This document shows, in pieces, positions 1 through 13,200 of a stretch of 64,000 bases of DNA. Each line of letters begins with the position of its first letter. Positions within the stretch are counted from its first letter, which is position 1. The position numbers and the translations under genes were made by a program. The notes beneath the pieces were generated by a model that worked only from the letters and a program-made list of their open reading frames with translations, made no database searches and was not told the origin of the DNA. The DNA lies in NCBI GenBank assembly GCA_021234535.1, contig CM037839.1, forward strand, positions 10,975,419 to 11,039,418, given 5' to 3'. The stretch comes from Stichopus chloronotus. Taxonomy: Eukaryota; Echinodermata; Holothuroidea; Aspidochirotida; Stichopodidae.

Positions 1-240
1 TGTGAACGAAGAGGAATACCTGAGCACTTGTTGGTAAACACCTAAGCACAAGTTGGTATGTAGGTGCGGTATGAAGATAGTTGTTGGAATTTTTTATGTG
101 CTGAAGGTTAGTTGGATCACTACAAGGTGCACAATTTTAAGCTCTCAGCTGGTAATATTGTTTCCTTTTCTTCAAGTTTTGTTAACACTGCAAACAAGTA
201 TTAAGTATTGAATGTCGCCAGCAGACAACTACCCAGTAAT

Positions 241-500
241 AATTGCAATGATTTAGGAAAGAACTGCTCTGAGAACTTCAAAGCTGCTAATATATTGTTG
301 TCTGGTCTTACTCTTTTCCATTAAAAAAATATATATATTGCAAAAAAAAAATATGTGCATCCTGCTTTTGCCATAAATTATACTGCTTTGGCAATTACAA
401 GCAAGCAGGTTTCGATTTGTTAAACGAATACAAAGTCTCTTCTAAGCAAAGTCAGTAATTGCCTCGGAAAGTGACCCTTGACCCCTATGGGGAATAGAAC
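241..500 (+). repeat. Direct repeat, copy 1
   Basis: Shares 'gcaatgatttaggaaagaac' and much of the following 250 bp with 1337-1600, ending at the 'gacccttg' block. Diverged, with indels. Confidence 0.7.
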
Positions 501-1012
501 AACAGTATAATAACCACATCAAAACAAAGCAAAACAAATAAAAAAAATCCCCAAAGGATCCATTATCCAAGAAAGGTCTGTCTAGAGCGTGCGTCATTGT
601 CACCGCTTACATATTTGTCATGCGTTATGGATTTCTTTTTGGAGAGACTTCCCTGCAACACAATAAAAAAAAAAGGTGACTCCAGATGATCACCCCAGAC
701 ACATGTACCGTACAGCTAACACTGAACAGGTAAAAGTCAGATCTTTAAACGGAATAGCACATCTCTGACATGACAGAAAATTATCAATGTTACTAAAGTC
801 TCTGAGCCAAGCCTCTACAAAAGTACAAAATCTGTTGCCATGCTGGTATGCCTTCTCCGTGTCAACTTCAAGACAAATCTTACGCCGTTTGAAAGGAAGC
901 AAATCCTTTTGAAAAGAGAACCATACATTTTCACTCCACACTACTGAATAAGCTCCAGACCGCTTGTGGGTTAAGCTAACCAGAGCAGCCATGCCACAGT
1001 CGTTCAAGCCGT

Positions 1013-1015
1013 TTT

Positions 1016-1046
<31 letters not shown>

Positions 1047-1047
1047 G
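1013..1047. repeat. (GT)n followed by an 18-base G run
   Basis: Simple repeat. Long G or C runs recur across the window, often at the edges of miniature elements. Confidence 0.9.
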
Positions 1048-1336
1048 TTGTACAGAAGTAGGTGATACGGTTTGCCAAGAATTTGTTGTTGTCGCGAAGA
1101 AAAGGCCATGGTGCAATGATTGCATGTATTACTTTTATGGCCTTACTAGAGAGCAAGTTACATTGCAATTTGTAAATTGAAAAAGTCTGTTGTCAAATAT
1201 CCCTTGACAGATAGACGTTGGAAACTGTTGATTGTGAGCATGTGAGTGTGCTGTAAACAATAAGAAAAGGAACCTTATTTTAAGGGTCAAAGTTTGTTTG
1301 ATATCACCAGAGGTTAAACTTTTGTGAACATAATAT

Positions 1337-1600
1337 TATTGCAATGATTTAGGAAAGAACTCCTCTGAGGACTTCCATGCTGCCACTGTACTGTTGTTCT
1401 TTTCCATTCCTTCCTGTGACGTATTGCACAAAAGAATCTAATACCTGCATTGTGCTTTGGCCACAAATTTGCTATTTGATGCTGCCTTGGTAGTCATTTA
1501 TGGCAAGTGGTTCTCGATTTGCTAAACCGACATAAAATCCCTTCCATGCAAAGGCTTGAGTTAACTAGCTAGAGACCCTTGCCCTTTGTGGAGAAGAGAA
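1337..1600 (+). repeat. Direct repeat, copy 2
   Basis: Second copy, 1.1 kb downstream of the first in the same orientation. Either two insertions of one element or a local duplication. Confidence 0.7.
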
Positions 1601-4036
1601 AAATGCAAGAAAAACTAGCAATGCTGCTGTAAATAAAGAGTATTTAGTTGGCGCATGTTTAGGACTATTACTTTACCATATGCCAGTGTAGTTTTCAGAA
1701 AATGTCTTAATTTGGACGTGTGATCTTGGAAGAAGGCGTTCGGCGTACCAGTCACGGTATGCAGAGAAGGTTAAATCTCCCTTAGTGTAAGTGATATGGC
1801 TTAGTTTGTGCACAGAGGTCCTTTTACCTCCATGGTTTGGGCCCAGTTTTGTAATGAAAGCATAAACAGAACATGTGGAACAGACAGGTGTTGTAGGAGC
1901 CTGTGAATGTAGGCTAGATGTGGAGGCCTAAAATCTGAAAAGATGGCTCGATGGCAATAACTGTATGGTTAAAAGTGATGTAAATCCGGTCACTCCCTGT
2001 ATAGACAAAGCCAGATCAAACTGGATTGAGAGAATAGTGACGCATTTTCCAGAAATTCATTAAGGAAATATTGTTTTCCGCATAATTACACTCCTTTGAA
2101 GGGCAGAGAAGGGTGCTGCCATTTTTGCCCTGTTGAACATTTAGCAGACGTCAGTTGAATTACGACGTCATGACCCCCCTCCCCGTAGTAGAAATTGAAT
2201 TTCTTTCTTTCTTTGCATATAACTACCATCAATACACATGCACTGAACATATTTTGTGTTCAATTGCTGAGGTGTATCATGTGTTACCCTAGTTAGGTCG
2301 ACCTCCACTTAGTATTTCTTTGTATATCTTCTTAAGTATGACCTTCATCCGTATATGACTTTGACCAGCTGCTGTTGGCTTCACGTCCATCGCCTCCCAG
2401 AGTATCAACTTGACACCAGTTGTGAATGACATCTATTCTAGCAAGAATCTTAGGTCTTGAGTTGACAGTGAGACTCCACCGAAGTCAGACCCCTCCGGTA
2501 CTCAGTAGCAATTGTGCTGGACTTGGGAATCAATCATCCAGTTGAATTCATACGGTTATTCATCAGTACATTACTATATCCTTTCTTGTGTAACAAATTT
2601 AGTCTGCAAAAGCAACACAAGCCGAAATAAAGGGAAAACAGTAATTTGTCACAAAGTGAATTCTTATTTCTCTTGCTTACTTAACACAATAGAAGAACAA
2701 ATTGACAAACTAACAAAGTCATGCTACCCCCCTAACCTCCAAACAAAAGTGTTAAGTTAATGAAATCGGACCTTGTTCACAAAATAACTCCTCTCACCTT
2801 GGCAGCCGGAACGACTCTGCTAGGCAAGCCCAAAACTGAAACCTAACCCATACACCAGTAAAGAAGATATAAATTCCCAAACCGCCATGGAATAAAAGAA
2901 TAACCCTTCTCCAGAGAAGCGGTGCTACCAATGATAATGAGATGAAATTCATGCAATGGATGACCAAAATGGCCCTTTAGATGAATGATGAAAGTGAACA
3001 AATTAATGAAATGGCTAAGATGGAAGAGATGACAAGGTGGGATGTATGAATTTGCAACACTTGGAACTCAATAATCTTAGACCTGTAATTGCTGGTGGTG
3101 TCATCTGTGTTGATCCTTTATCAGCATCCCTACCAGTATCACTGGTCCACGGTTTGGATACGTCTTTAATATCCATAATCTACATTTTCTAGTTTTACAA
3201 AGGAACTTGCTTCCTGTCAGATCATACCTGAAAAGCCAAATCTACTGTTATGATCACAATTCACGCCAGCCTGGGACTTGACCGCTTTCGCACCCTAGGA
3301 ACGTTCCCGCGTCCTATAGTATTTTACATTCAAGGAACTGTCTCGCGTATTAGATCACAACTCCCCGATGCAAACCGACCCGCAAACGTTTCTTCTGTGG
3401 CTCCAATCATCGGCAGATCCAGCGACCAGGCCCAGCCCACGTGAGTCACTGATCAGTGCAATCACTTATTATAATAAATTTACCTTAAGAGTAACGTCGG
3501 CATTAATCTTTAATTGTAATTCGAATATCCTTTATCTGGTGAACCTTAAGCTCGCCTCCTCTCACACGGTTTTGTTGAAATTGTTTAGGTATAATTTTGA
3601 CCCTACAAAGTAGCGAGTCAAATTTGAAGAACGCCGTAACATCAACAAATCATTCTTCCTGTATTCCTTTCTCTTATCTGTTGTGTTTGGCTCTCCTGCT
3701 ACTATACGTAAGAGATGGAATGACCCAATTATTAAATACTTTGATGTAAATCTGCAGGTATGTATACCTGTTAAAATTATTTGACAACAAATTATAAAGT
3801 AAAACAAAGCTTTTCAATTACAGGTGGTCAGGGTGCCACATCACCACAAATATTTGCTAGGAACTTTCAAAATGCAATATCTTGAAAAGCAAACAACATA
3901 TTTAAATGGCAATTGATGATGGTATTCACCACAATGTAACCTCTCGTGAGACAAAAATATTCTTTTGTCAAAGGTTCTGACATTCCTTCTTCCTTGAAGA
4001 CAAATAGGGTGTGTCCTCAATGCGGCACCAATGATG

Positions 4037-4295
4037 CTATAAACATGGATATTTAACCAACCGAATGCTTTTTTTCTCATGCAAAGCCGTAAAGTGTTTA
4101 AATTCTGCGTTAAAGTCATGCATTTTTGTCTTGAACGTCGTCAGATTAGGTTCGTAGTAATGATGCGAGAGTTGCCTTCCGGAAGGACTTTTATCGTAGG
4201 GATAAAATCCATACAAGGTGATATTACTGCAGAGAGCTGTTGCGACGTGATACATTATCAGCCCGGAAGACGCATATTTCTTCGTTTTTATGATC
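4037..4295 (-). CDS. Sialyltransferase exon 3: S, III and VS motifs
   Basis: The acceptor is TTCTCCCTCAG|G at 4296/4295, with phase matching exon 2; the stop TAG is at 4039-4037. Encodes residues 311-396. The S-motif reads SSGLIMYHVATALCSNITLY, followed by GFYPY. Motif III is HYYE, and the VS motif HDFNAE carries the His and Glu expected at the active site. Ends LVKYPCL. No clear poly(A) signal was identified downstream. Confidence 0.88.
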
Positions 4296-7200
4296 CTGAG
4301 GGAGAAGGAATAGAATAATAAATCATGAAAATCATATGCCAGGGAGGGAGGAGGACAGCAGGGTCACGGGGGGGGGGGATGACGAGAGGAGGACGGAGGG
4401 AGGATAGACAAGCACTCTGTTTCGATTTCACATTTAATTAGGAAGTATCACTGCCACAAATAGTCACAGATAGGTCCACTGTTGGCATCCGAGGACAAAA
4501 AGTCGATGACCAAAATTTGTCTTTACTAGAGTTCATTGAGTACTATACGGGTAAAATGCTTCACCCGGATTAATATTTCACCACATTTGTTCTTAATTTC
4601 GTGTGGATACAGAGAATCAGACATTCATCTGTATGAAATGACCTGCCATTTGTGAATTATTTGCATTCTTGGCGAACTTAGCAATCCCTGTACTGTATAA
4701 GAGACTGATTCACCATCATGTGGAACGCTATGGCGATTTGACACAAAAGAAGGATGTGAAGAAAAATCTTAATAAAATGGCAGTATTTGACTTGGAATAA
4801 ACGCTTGTGCCAACCTTATCAACTGACCAATGTATTTTGACTGACACTGCAACACAGTGGCGGGATGGATACATCCTTCCTGGGGTGACCGCTTATCAAC
4901 TGGCACCTATCATTTACGTGATAGTTAAAATGGTGCCAATACGATCTAAGCGGAGCGCAACCATCGATTGGCGCGCGGAGCGTAACAGAAAAGGTTTGGA
5001 TGAAGTACCACTAGATCGCAGGATATCGCCTTTCCAGTCTCCGCAGACGTTACTTCACTCTTGCGTCGCCCCCACCCCAGGATAATTGCTCCCCCCCCCC
5101 CCACTCCCCAGCCAGACCGCCACTGTCGCAGTGGAACAACGATTAATGTATTAGTTCATCATTCATCGAAGTATTCGACGAATACATTTGCCTCGCCTTG
5201 CTTCATTTCCCAAATAACAATATATCCTAAGTCAATCGTAAGCCTCGACTTCCCCGAAGCACTTACCTAGCGGCGTCTCTCCCTGATTCGGTCATACTGA
5301 AAGCAACTTTGACGGTAGCGTTGACTTTGCTGAGCCCGTTCGCTATGGTTGCTAGTTTCTTGTTGGTGCCGTAAGGCTTGGTACCCTTCGGATACCACAG
5401 TATGCTACCGTTCAAAGATCTCAGGTATCTGAACAGTTCCCTGGCTTCGACTTGAGACGATTTCTTGTCAGTAAAAGTTTTAAACATTTTGTTCAAAATT
5501 TCCATGTTGATTAGCATCATGTGAGTCTTCGTTCCGACATCAGTGGAGTAGCCCTCCAGTGTCGCCAAGTTTGACCTCAACACGAAATCGTAACCGTCGA
5601 TCTCACGGCCGCAACTACTATCTACCAGGATTCCGCCATTACCTACGATGGCGCATCTCGACTGTTTCCTGATTGTGGACAAATTCGGGTCCAAATCGGT
5701 CACGAGACACCGTTTCCTCTTGACGAAATATTTGTTGGAGTTTGAATTTGTAAGCTTCATTTCTTTCACGTTACTTGTTCTAACGTAGGGAGAAAACTCC
5801 TGTTGGAATAATCGATCAGGGTCTTGGCTAGCGGCGGCATCTCCGTAGTATAAAACCGTCTGGGAAGGTTTGAAGCAGGCCGTCATTAACCTAAAAACAA
5901 AAGAGGTGTATACCAAAATGCATATTTATGTTTTTGTATATTTCATATTCATGCAAAAAAGTCGATTTTAATTTCGCATATTGATACATTCATTCAAGTT
6001 TTCTTTTTTATTCGTGATACGCAATCATTCACAGTGATGATGCCTCCTTCTTTATTGGTGGGGGGGGGGGGGCGAGGTGTCGGATGTGACCCCCATCATC
6101 ACTCACATGATAGCTGAAACTGTGGGAAGACTACCTGAGGGAAGTGCCACTGTCAGAGCGTACCAGGGAACAGTTGGATAAAAAAATATCCCTAGAAATC
6201 GTCTTTCCATTCTCCGTAGACGTCCCTTCACTTTTTCGACGCCCTCCCGAAAATCTCCTACTGTGTGCCTCCTCGAGACCTCCCCCCCCCCCCCCCCAGC
6301 CACGCCGCCACTGATCACTCATTTTTCCATTCATTTCCCACGCTCGACAAGTCCTGTCACCATGATCGCCATAGCGATTACAACTTAAATTTTGGCAGTC
6401 AAAGAAATCTTGAAATTACTTTGATCACAATACTTTTTCTTTTTATAATATATGCTCCATCTGGCGATCAAATGTAAAGCTCTAAACACGATGAAAATTC
6501 GAAATGCTTTCCATGTTAAGAATAATTTCAGTCCCAAAATTAATCCCACTTAATCCCCACAATCTCTAATCCCACTTTTTTTTCATTTGTCTCTCAACGT
6601 TGTCTATCCAGAATCGCACAACTTAGACACAAAAGATGTGTCACCCTTTTTCTTGTTTTCTGTTATGAGATATCATGTCTGCAAGGTTTTCAAAGTATAA
6701 TTTTGCTCACCTCATGTGACCTTTGACCATCATTAAAAAAATGTCAGAAATCATCTACTCATTAAGAGCTGCCAATGTTACCAGCGGGAAGTGTCAGCAC
6801 AAATCAGTCACTGATATACATCTTCCTTACAAAGTCTTCAAACTTTCACCTCTGGTGACCTCAAATGACCTTTGAACTCCATGAAAAGCAATAGGGATCA
6901 TCTACTCACAATGGACAACCTATACACAACGATTGAAGTTCCAGCAACTTTTCCTCTGGAGATACGGTGTTTACAACGTTTCTTAAATATGAACTCTACT
7001 GACCTTGTGTGACCTTTGACCTCATCAAAACTTGACAGAGGTCATCTATTTATCAAGTGTTACCACTAGTTTACATTTCAAGTTCTAGCAACTTTCAGTT
7101 GCTGAGATATCCTCCCTAACTGTTTTTCAGACACCTTCCCCTTTGGTGACCTCACATGACCTACTTTGAAGTTCTGACCTTGTGTGACCTTTGGCCTCAT

Positions 7201-10200
7201 CAAAACTTAAAATGAGTCATCTACTTATCAAGTGCTACCAATGGTGTAAGTTTGAAGTTCTAACAACATTCAGTTGCTGAGATATCCTTTTAATAAGTTT
7301 TCAGACTCCTTCGCCAACCTCCGTCCAGGGCAGTTCGTGCCGATTTGTGCAATATTCTCTTCAAAGTAAAATTTGATTGATTCGAGGATGTTTCGCTTTT
7401 AAGCCTTCCTTGTAAAGAACTCGTCACTATATGAAGACAGCAGTATGAGACGAATTTGTCAATTTATGAAGAATTATCTGGTCTGGCATTGCGCTGTGGT
7501 ACCCTTCTTAGGCCTACAGTAGTTGACGTCTGGTATTTTGGTCACTGCTGAACTATTGTGTACGACTGAGGCTGTGTTTTTGTTTTTTTCCTGTACGACT
7601 AAACTTGGAAATCAAGTGATTTCTGTCGGACTCCGGCAACTTCTCCCAAAAGAGTGTCGTATCCAGCGTCCCCTAACTTCGTTAGTGAGCATCCTTTCAT
7701 CTGCACCTTACAAACAAACACTCTTCAAGCACTTTCCATTCAATTGATAACGTCGATCCATTACTTCATGGAATGTCGGTCCGATCTTTGTTTTTTTCTT
7801 TGTTTTTTCTTTGTTTTTTTCTTTGTTAATGGTGGCTGATACTGTGCACGTCCCCACACTCATGTACGTTTACATGTGGAATTGGGGGACATTTACCTTT
7901 TAAAACTTGAGCGTGTTCAATGTTTCAGTAAAAGTTTAGACACAATTACTGATACACTCCGCTGCCTCCTTAGTAACATATTTCTATCTCGTCGGTCCAT
8001 TATACTTCACTTCACTATTAATATCACGAGTCACTATTTACAAACTTGGCGTTGTTAGCACTAGCAAGTTTAAGTAATATGCAACTAATTGTCATGATAG
8101 CACCTTTCAGCTAATGTTTGAATGTCCAGAAAATTCCCTTAAAGCAGAACCGGCTCTTTTTTGTATCAAAAATCTTTCCGTTACCAAATCACCATTTTGA
8201 AATATGCCCATAAACTGTTAATTGCGACTTTGAAGTGAGCCCTGTGTAATATGATCAATGCACCATAACTAGGCCGAGCATCACAGGCGGGCCCCAAAAT
8301 GGTGTCTGAAGTAGTAGGTGTGTGTAACAACATAGGAATGTCGGAAGATAGGAGTGTCGGAACATATTGCTATAGCCTTTCATATTCCTGTATGGAGGCA
8401 ATAGCCTCCAACTTAAACATAGCATGACTACAATTGACGCACATGAAGCGAGAGGGAAAAAAAAACATATCATATACGTTTGTTACAAAATAAAACTGCG
8501 ACAGAGATTTCACTTTCTGGATTGCCTTATTTGTGACAAAGTGACAGAGAAAGTGACACTGTTTGAAGAATAGCCCATGCTACAAGAGTTCCATTGTTTT
8601 TATTTACTATTGAACGTCTAATGTTTTAATTTGCTTTCAGTATTTCACTCATGGAATGCATTATCAACATCCTATATCCTCTAATGGCAACATACCCAGA
8701 AATAAATGTAACAAAAAAACGGAGAAAATTATATTTTTCGTCAGTTATCCCATATGAAAAAGCACAAACAATTGCAGCATTTTGTATGAAGTGAAACCTG
8801 TTTGTTAAAAAATCCCGAAAGAGGAAGGTAAACCGCCTCAGCTTATAAGCTTTCCCGGAGATCACTTGTCTATTCAGATAACTATGACATGGGCAGGGGA
8901 GTGAGATGGATGCCAGGTGAAAGAAAAAAAAACCCTAAAGTGTCTAAGAATGCCAGAATCAGCAAGGAAGATATAGAAATGAAACTATCGCTTAAAAAAT
9001 AGAAATTCCTGAAGATATAATCAGTTCAAATCTATAATCGAATGTATAGCACAATTCTGCATTTTTGTTATTTCTTTTGGTGTTCCAGACCAAAGTTGCA
9101 TTGTAACTAATTGCCACTCTCATTAAATGTCAGCAAAGACGACCATTTTGGTTTACCCTTCTACATACCATTGATCCATACCTCTACATGCCATTGAAAT
9201 TGATCGGTACTCTTCGTTAAAAAGTTGTTACATTTGTGTGCTAACATCGATATGGCAGTAGTGAAAACATGAGACATGAGTACTAAAAATTTTAGCAAAC
9301 GTTTGGAATGGCGTTTTGACATTTGCCGTCGTTGCTTATCGCGCAAACTACGAACTCAATACAACGAGAGCCTAGCGACGGTGACAACCAGCAACCGCTG
9401 CAGTTTAGATGACACAGAGCAGTGCGTAGCCTTACAGTATATGATATCTAAAAAATATGAAGGAAATGTGCTCGCAAAATAAAAATACAAATTGGCATTT
9501 TAGTAACCCTATATTACGTTTAATCTGTGAAAAAAATTTAAAAGAAGCTGATTTCACTTGATTCTGATGGGTGTGTGTGTCAACATTTACCAAAAAAAAG
9601 TGAGCTCGGTTGGGGGTGAGGAAAGTTCATTTTGGGGGTCAAAGGTCATGGACCTCAAATATTAATTAAAGTATATCGTGTTTGGTCTCAAATGAAAGGA
9701 AATTTAATTTTAAACCTTACGTGTGACATGTATTTTTTCATTTGATGTTTCTGTGAAATGCCAGGTTAAATGAAAGACATGAGCACTGTTCGGCATGGAA
9801 TTTCAAGCGATTTACTATTAGAAATCCATTTAACTATCGTATCATTAGTACGTTATCTGATATAGGCACATTGTATCATTTTGAATACACTGTAGAATAG
9901 CCCTATATCATATATAACTATACAGTAGGGTGACAGTTGAGTGCCTTTCTTCAACACTCCCACTCACTCAACTCGTTACCACAAATTAATTTACACAAGT
10001 CCAAGGTTCATTCGCACATACTCAAACTGTCCTTTTGCAAGAAGCTTTGTAAAGATATCCGCTACCATCTCTTTTGTTGGACACTATTTGAGTTCGATTG
10101 TTTTATCCTGAATTTTCTCACGGACAAAATGGTACTTAATGTCAAAGTGCTTGGTTCGTTTATGGCCAACTGGGTTCTTTGACATGGCGATAGTCCCTTG

Positions 10201-13200
10201 GTTGTCTTCATGAATTACCACTGGCTTGGCGCAATCCATGTTGAGATCCTTCATCAGTCTTCTAAGCCAGACTGCTTCTTGTGCAGCAGAACATAAAGCA
10301 ATATATTCTGCCTCTGATGTGGACAGTGCTACTGATGGTTGCTGCTGACTCATCCAACTAATGGCTCCACCACACATCAGGTAAACATTACCTGAAGTAG
10401 ATCGACGATTGTCCTTATCTGATGCCCAATCCGCATCTGAATACCCTTCAACACAAGGTGTCATTTCCTTGTACTGAATACCAAGTTGCTGAGTTCCTTT
10501 TAAATATCGAAAGATTCTCTTAACGGCTGTTAAGTGAGCTTCAGTTTGGGAAGAGTTGAACTTTGACACAGCTCCCACTGCTTGAGAAATGTCTGGTCTT
10601 GTCGCAATTGCTGCATACAGCAAGCTGCCTGATTGATATTTAGTACCATCTACAGGTTTGCTGTGGCCATCATTCTTCTCCAGATTGACATTTGGGTCCA
10701 TTGGAGTGGACACCGGTTTGCAGTCACTCATTTTGTACTTATCCAGCAACTTCTTGATGTATTGCTCTTGACTCAATGTCAGTGTGCCATCCATCATTCT
10801 GATGTTGACACCCAAGAAATAATGGAGTTCACCCATGTCTTTCATTTTGAAGTGACTGGCCAAGTTCTGTTTGATGTTAACCATGTCATCTTCTGTGTCT
10901 GTCATGAGGATTAGATCATCCACATAGACAGCTACACCATATACATATACAATATTGTTACTTGCAACTTTGACAAACACACAGGGATCTGCAGAACTTT
11001 GTTGAAACCCTTTAGATAACAGGAAATCATTAAATGCTTTGTTCCAACATCTTGGACTTTGCTTAAGTCCATATAGTGATTTCTTTAGACGACAGACCAG
11101 TTCTTCCTCTCCTGGAACAACATACCCTTCCGGTTGTTGCATATACAGCTCTTCCTCTAAATCTCCATTTAGAAAAGCTGTTACAACATCCATCTGATGG
11201 ATCATCATATGTCGAGCAGTTCCATAAGCAAACAATGAACGAAGAGAAGAGAATCGAACCACTGGCGAAAATATCTCTTCGTAGTCAATGCCATGTTTCT
11301 GCAGAAATCCTCTGGCAACAAGACGCCCTTTGAATCTATCTACGTTTCCTTCTCCATCATATTGTACACGGAAAACCCATTTACAACTGATGGCTTTCCG
11401 TCCTGGTGGCAGCTCAACAAGTTCCCATGTATTGTTGTCCTGCAATGACTAATATTCCACATCTGCTGCCCCCTTCCACTGCTCTGAATACTCTCCACTG
11501 AGTGCTTCTTTCAGTGTTGCTGGCTCTTCGATTTGAACCATGTGATATGCAGTATGTTTTGCCTGCATTCCGGCATACTCGTTATGGTAAAACATTGGTG
11601 GTTTTCTGTTTCTTTCTGAGCGCCTCAATTCTGATGACTCACCTTCAAGAACCATTCTTTGACTTTCTGGTTCATCCTCAACTTTTGCTGACAGTTCATC
11701 ATCATCATCAGGTTTCTCAGTTATCTCTAACTGATTACTGAACCCTCGAAAGTCAGTTTCATTAAACTGAACATCTCTCCTGATGTAAATCTTTTGTTGA
11801 CTTTCATCAAATAGCCTGTACCCCTTCTGAGTGAGACTATATCCAACAAATCTCATTTTGGTGGCGTTTGGCTCCATTTTCTTTGGATCATTAACATGAG
11901 CACAGGCTGTGCATCCGAAAACCCGCAGATGTGATACATCGGGCTTCCTTCCAAACCAACGTTCATATGGCGTTGATCCTGTTGCTGTCGTGATCACTCG
12001 ATTTCGAATGTAGGCTGCGGCACAGATTGCCTCGGCCCAATATCCCTTTGATAGGCCTGCATGGAGTATCATAGAAAGTGCAACCTCTTGGAGAGTTCTG
12101 TTCATCCTCTCACCCACCCCATTCTGCTGAGGGGAATATCGCACTGACGTTTCATGACGAATTCCTTTCTCCTTAAGATATTCCTTAAACTCAACTGAAG
12201 TATATTCGCCACCGTTATCAGTTCTAAATGTCTTGATACGACAGTCAGCCAAATTGGTTACCTCTCTCTCCCACTCTTTAAACTTTGAAAACACTTCAGA
12301 CTTGGCTTTCATGGGGTAAAATGTCACACATCTGGAATAATCATCAATAAATGTGACAAAGTACCTTGCACCACCGAGACTTTCGTTTTTCATTGGTCCA
12401 CACACATCACTGTGTACCAATTGCAGCCGTTTCGTAGATCGAATCTCTGTCACCGATGGAAATGATGCTCTGTGGGACTTGCCTACTGCACAAGACTCAC
12501 AGAAGTTCAACTGGCTGTTCTTTGGTATGCTGATGCCCTTGACTTGCTGTTTTGACACCATTGATTTTAGTTGTCCAGCATTCATATGAGCCAGTCTCTG
12601 ATGTCATAGTTCTAGATTGCTCCCACTGGCTACTGAAGCATTCTTTGTTGGGTGGTTTACCACGCAGTCAAATTGGTACAGATTTCCAACAAGACGACCT
12701 CGTCCAACAACTTTGCTACTTGCGTCTTTTATCCAACAGAGTAAATGTCCAAATTGTACCACTTTGCCGGTTAATGCTGCTGCTTTAACACTGAATAAAT
12801 TAGCAGTTAACTTTGGGACATATAACACTTTATTTAGAGTTGACAGTTTTTGGTCCTTATCTTTCGAGCCAAGTATTATCGTATCTTTAACTTGGCCTCT
12901 TCCATAAGCATTTACTGACCGTCGTCTCCTAACATGACAGGTTCAGCTTCAGTAAATGGCTTATAATCAACCAGTAAGTCACTATTTGACGTCATGTGTT
13001 GTGACGCACCAGAGTCAATGACCCACCTGGTATCCTCAGGATTGTTCAGTGGTACCCCTGCTGAAAAGATGAAACCACCTGAATCTTCATTGTCATTAAC
13101 ATCAGCTGGATTTGCTTTGTGTGAAGAAAGTCCTTGTTTCATTACAGAGTTGCCAGTTTTTCCAGCTTGATGTCTCTGGCCTTTCTTTCTTTTGGAGCAA

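Larger units (their letters stand above)
1..4036. other. Gene-poor flank downstream of the sialyltransferase
   Basis: No exon is supported. Contents seen: the direct repeat pair 241-500 and 1337-1600, a (GT)n-G18 tract ending at 1047, and a degenerate AGGTCA-type unit at about 1283-1320. The rest looks unique and AT-rich. Confidence 0.6.

Noticed and set aside
5061..5270. Proline-rich plus-strand frame near 5100
   Set aside because: Derived from the C-run and MITE terminus; no coding support.
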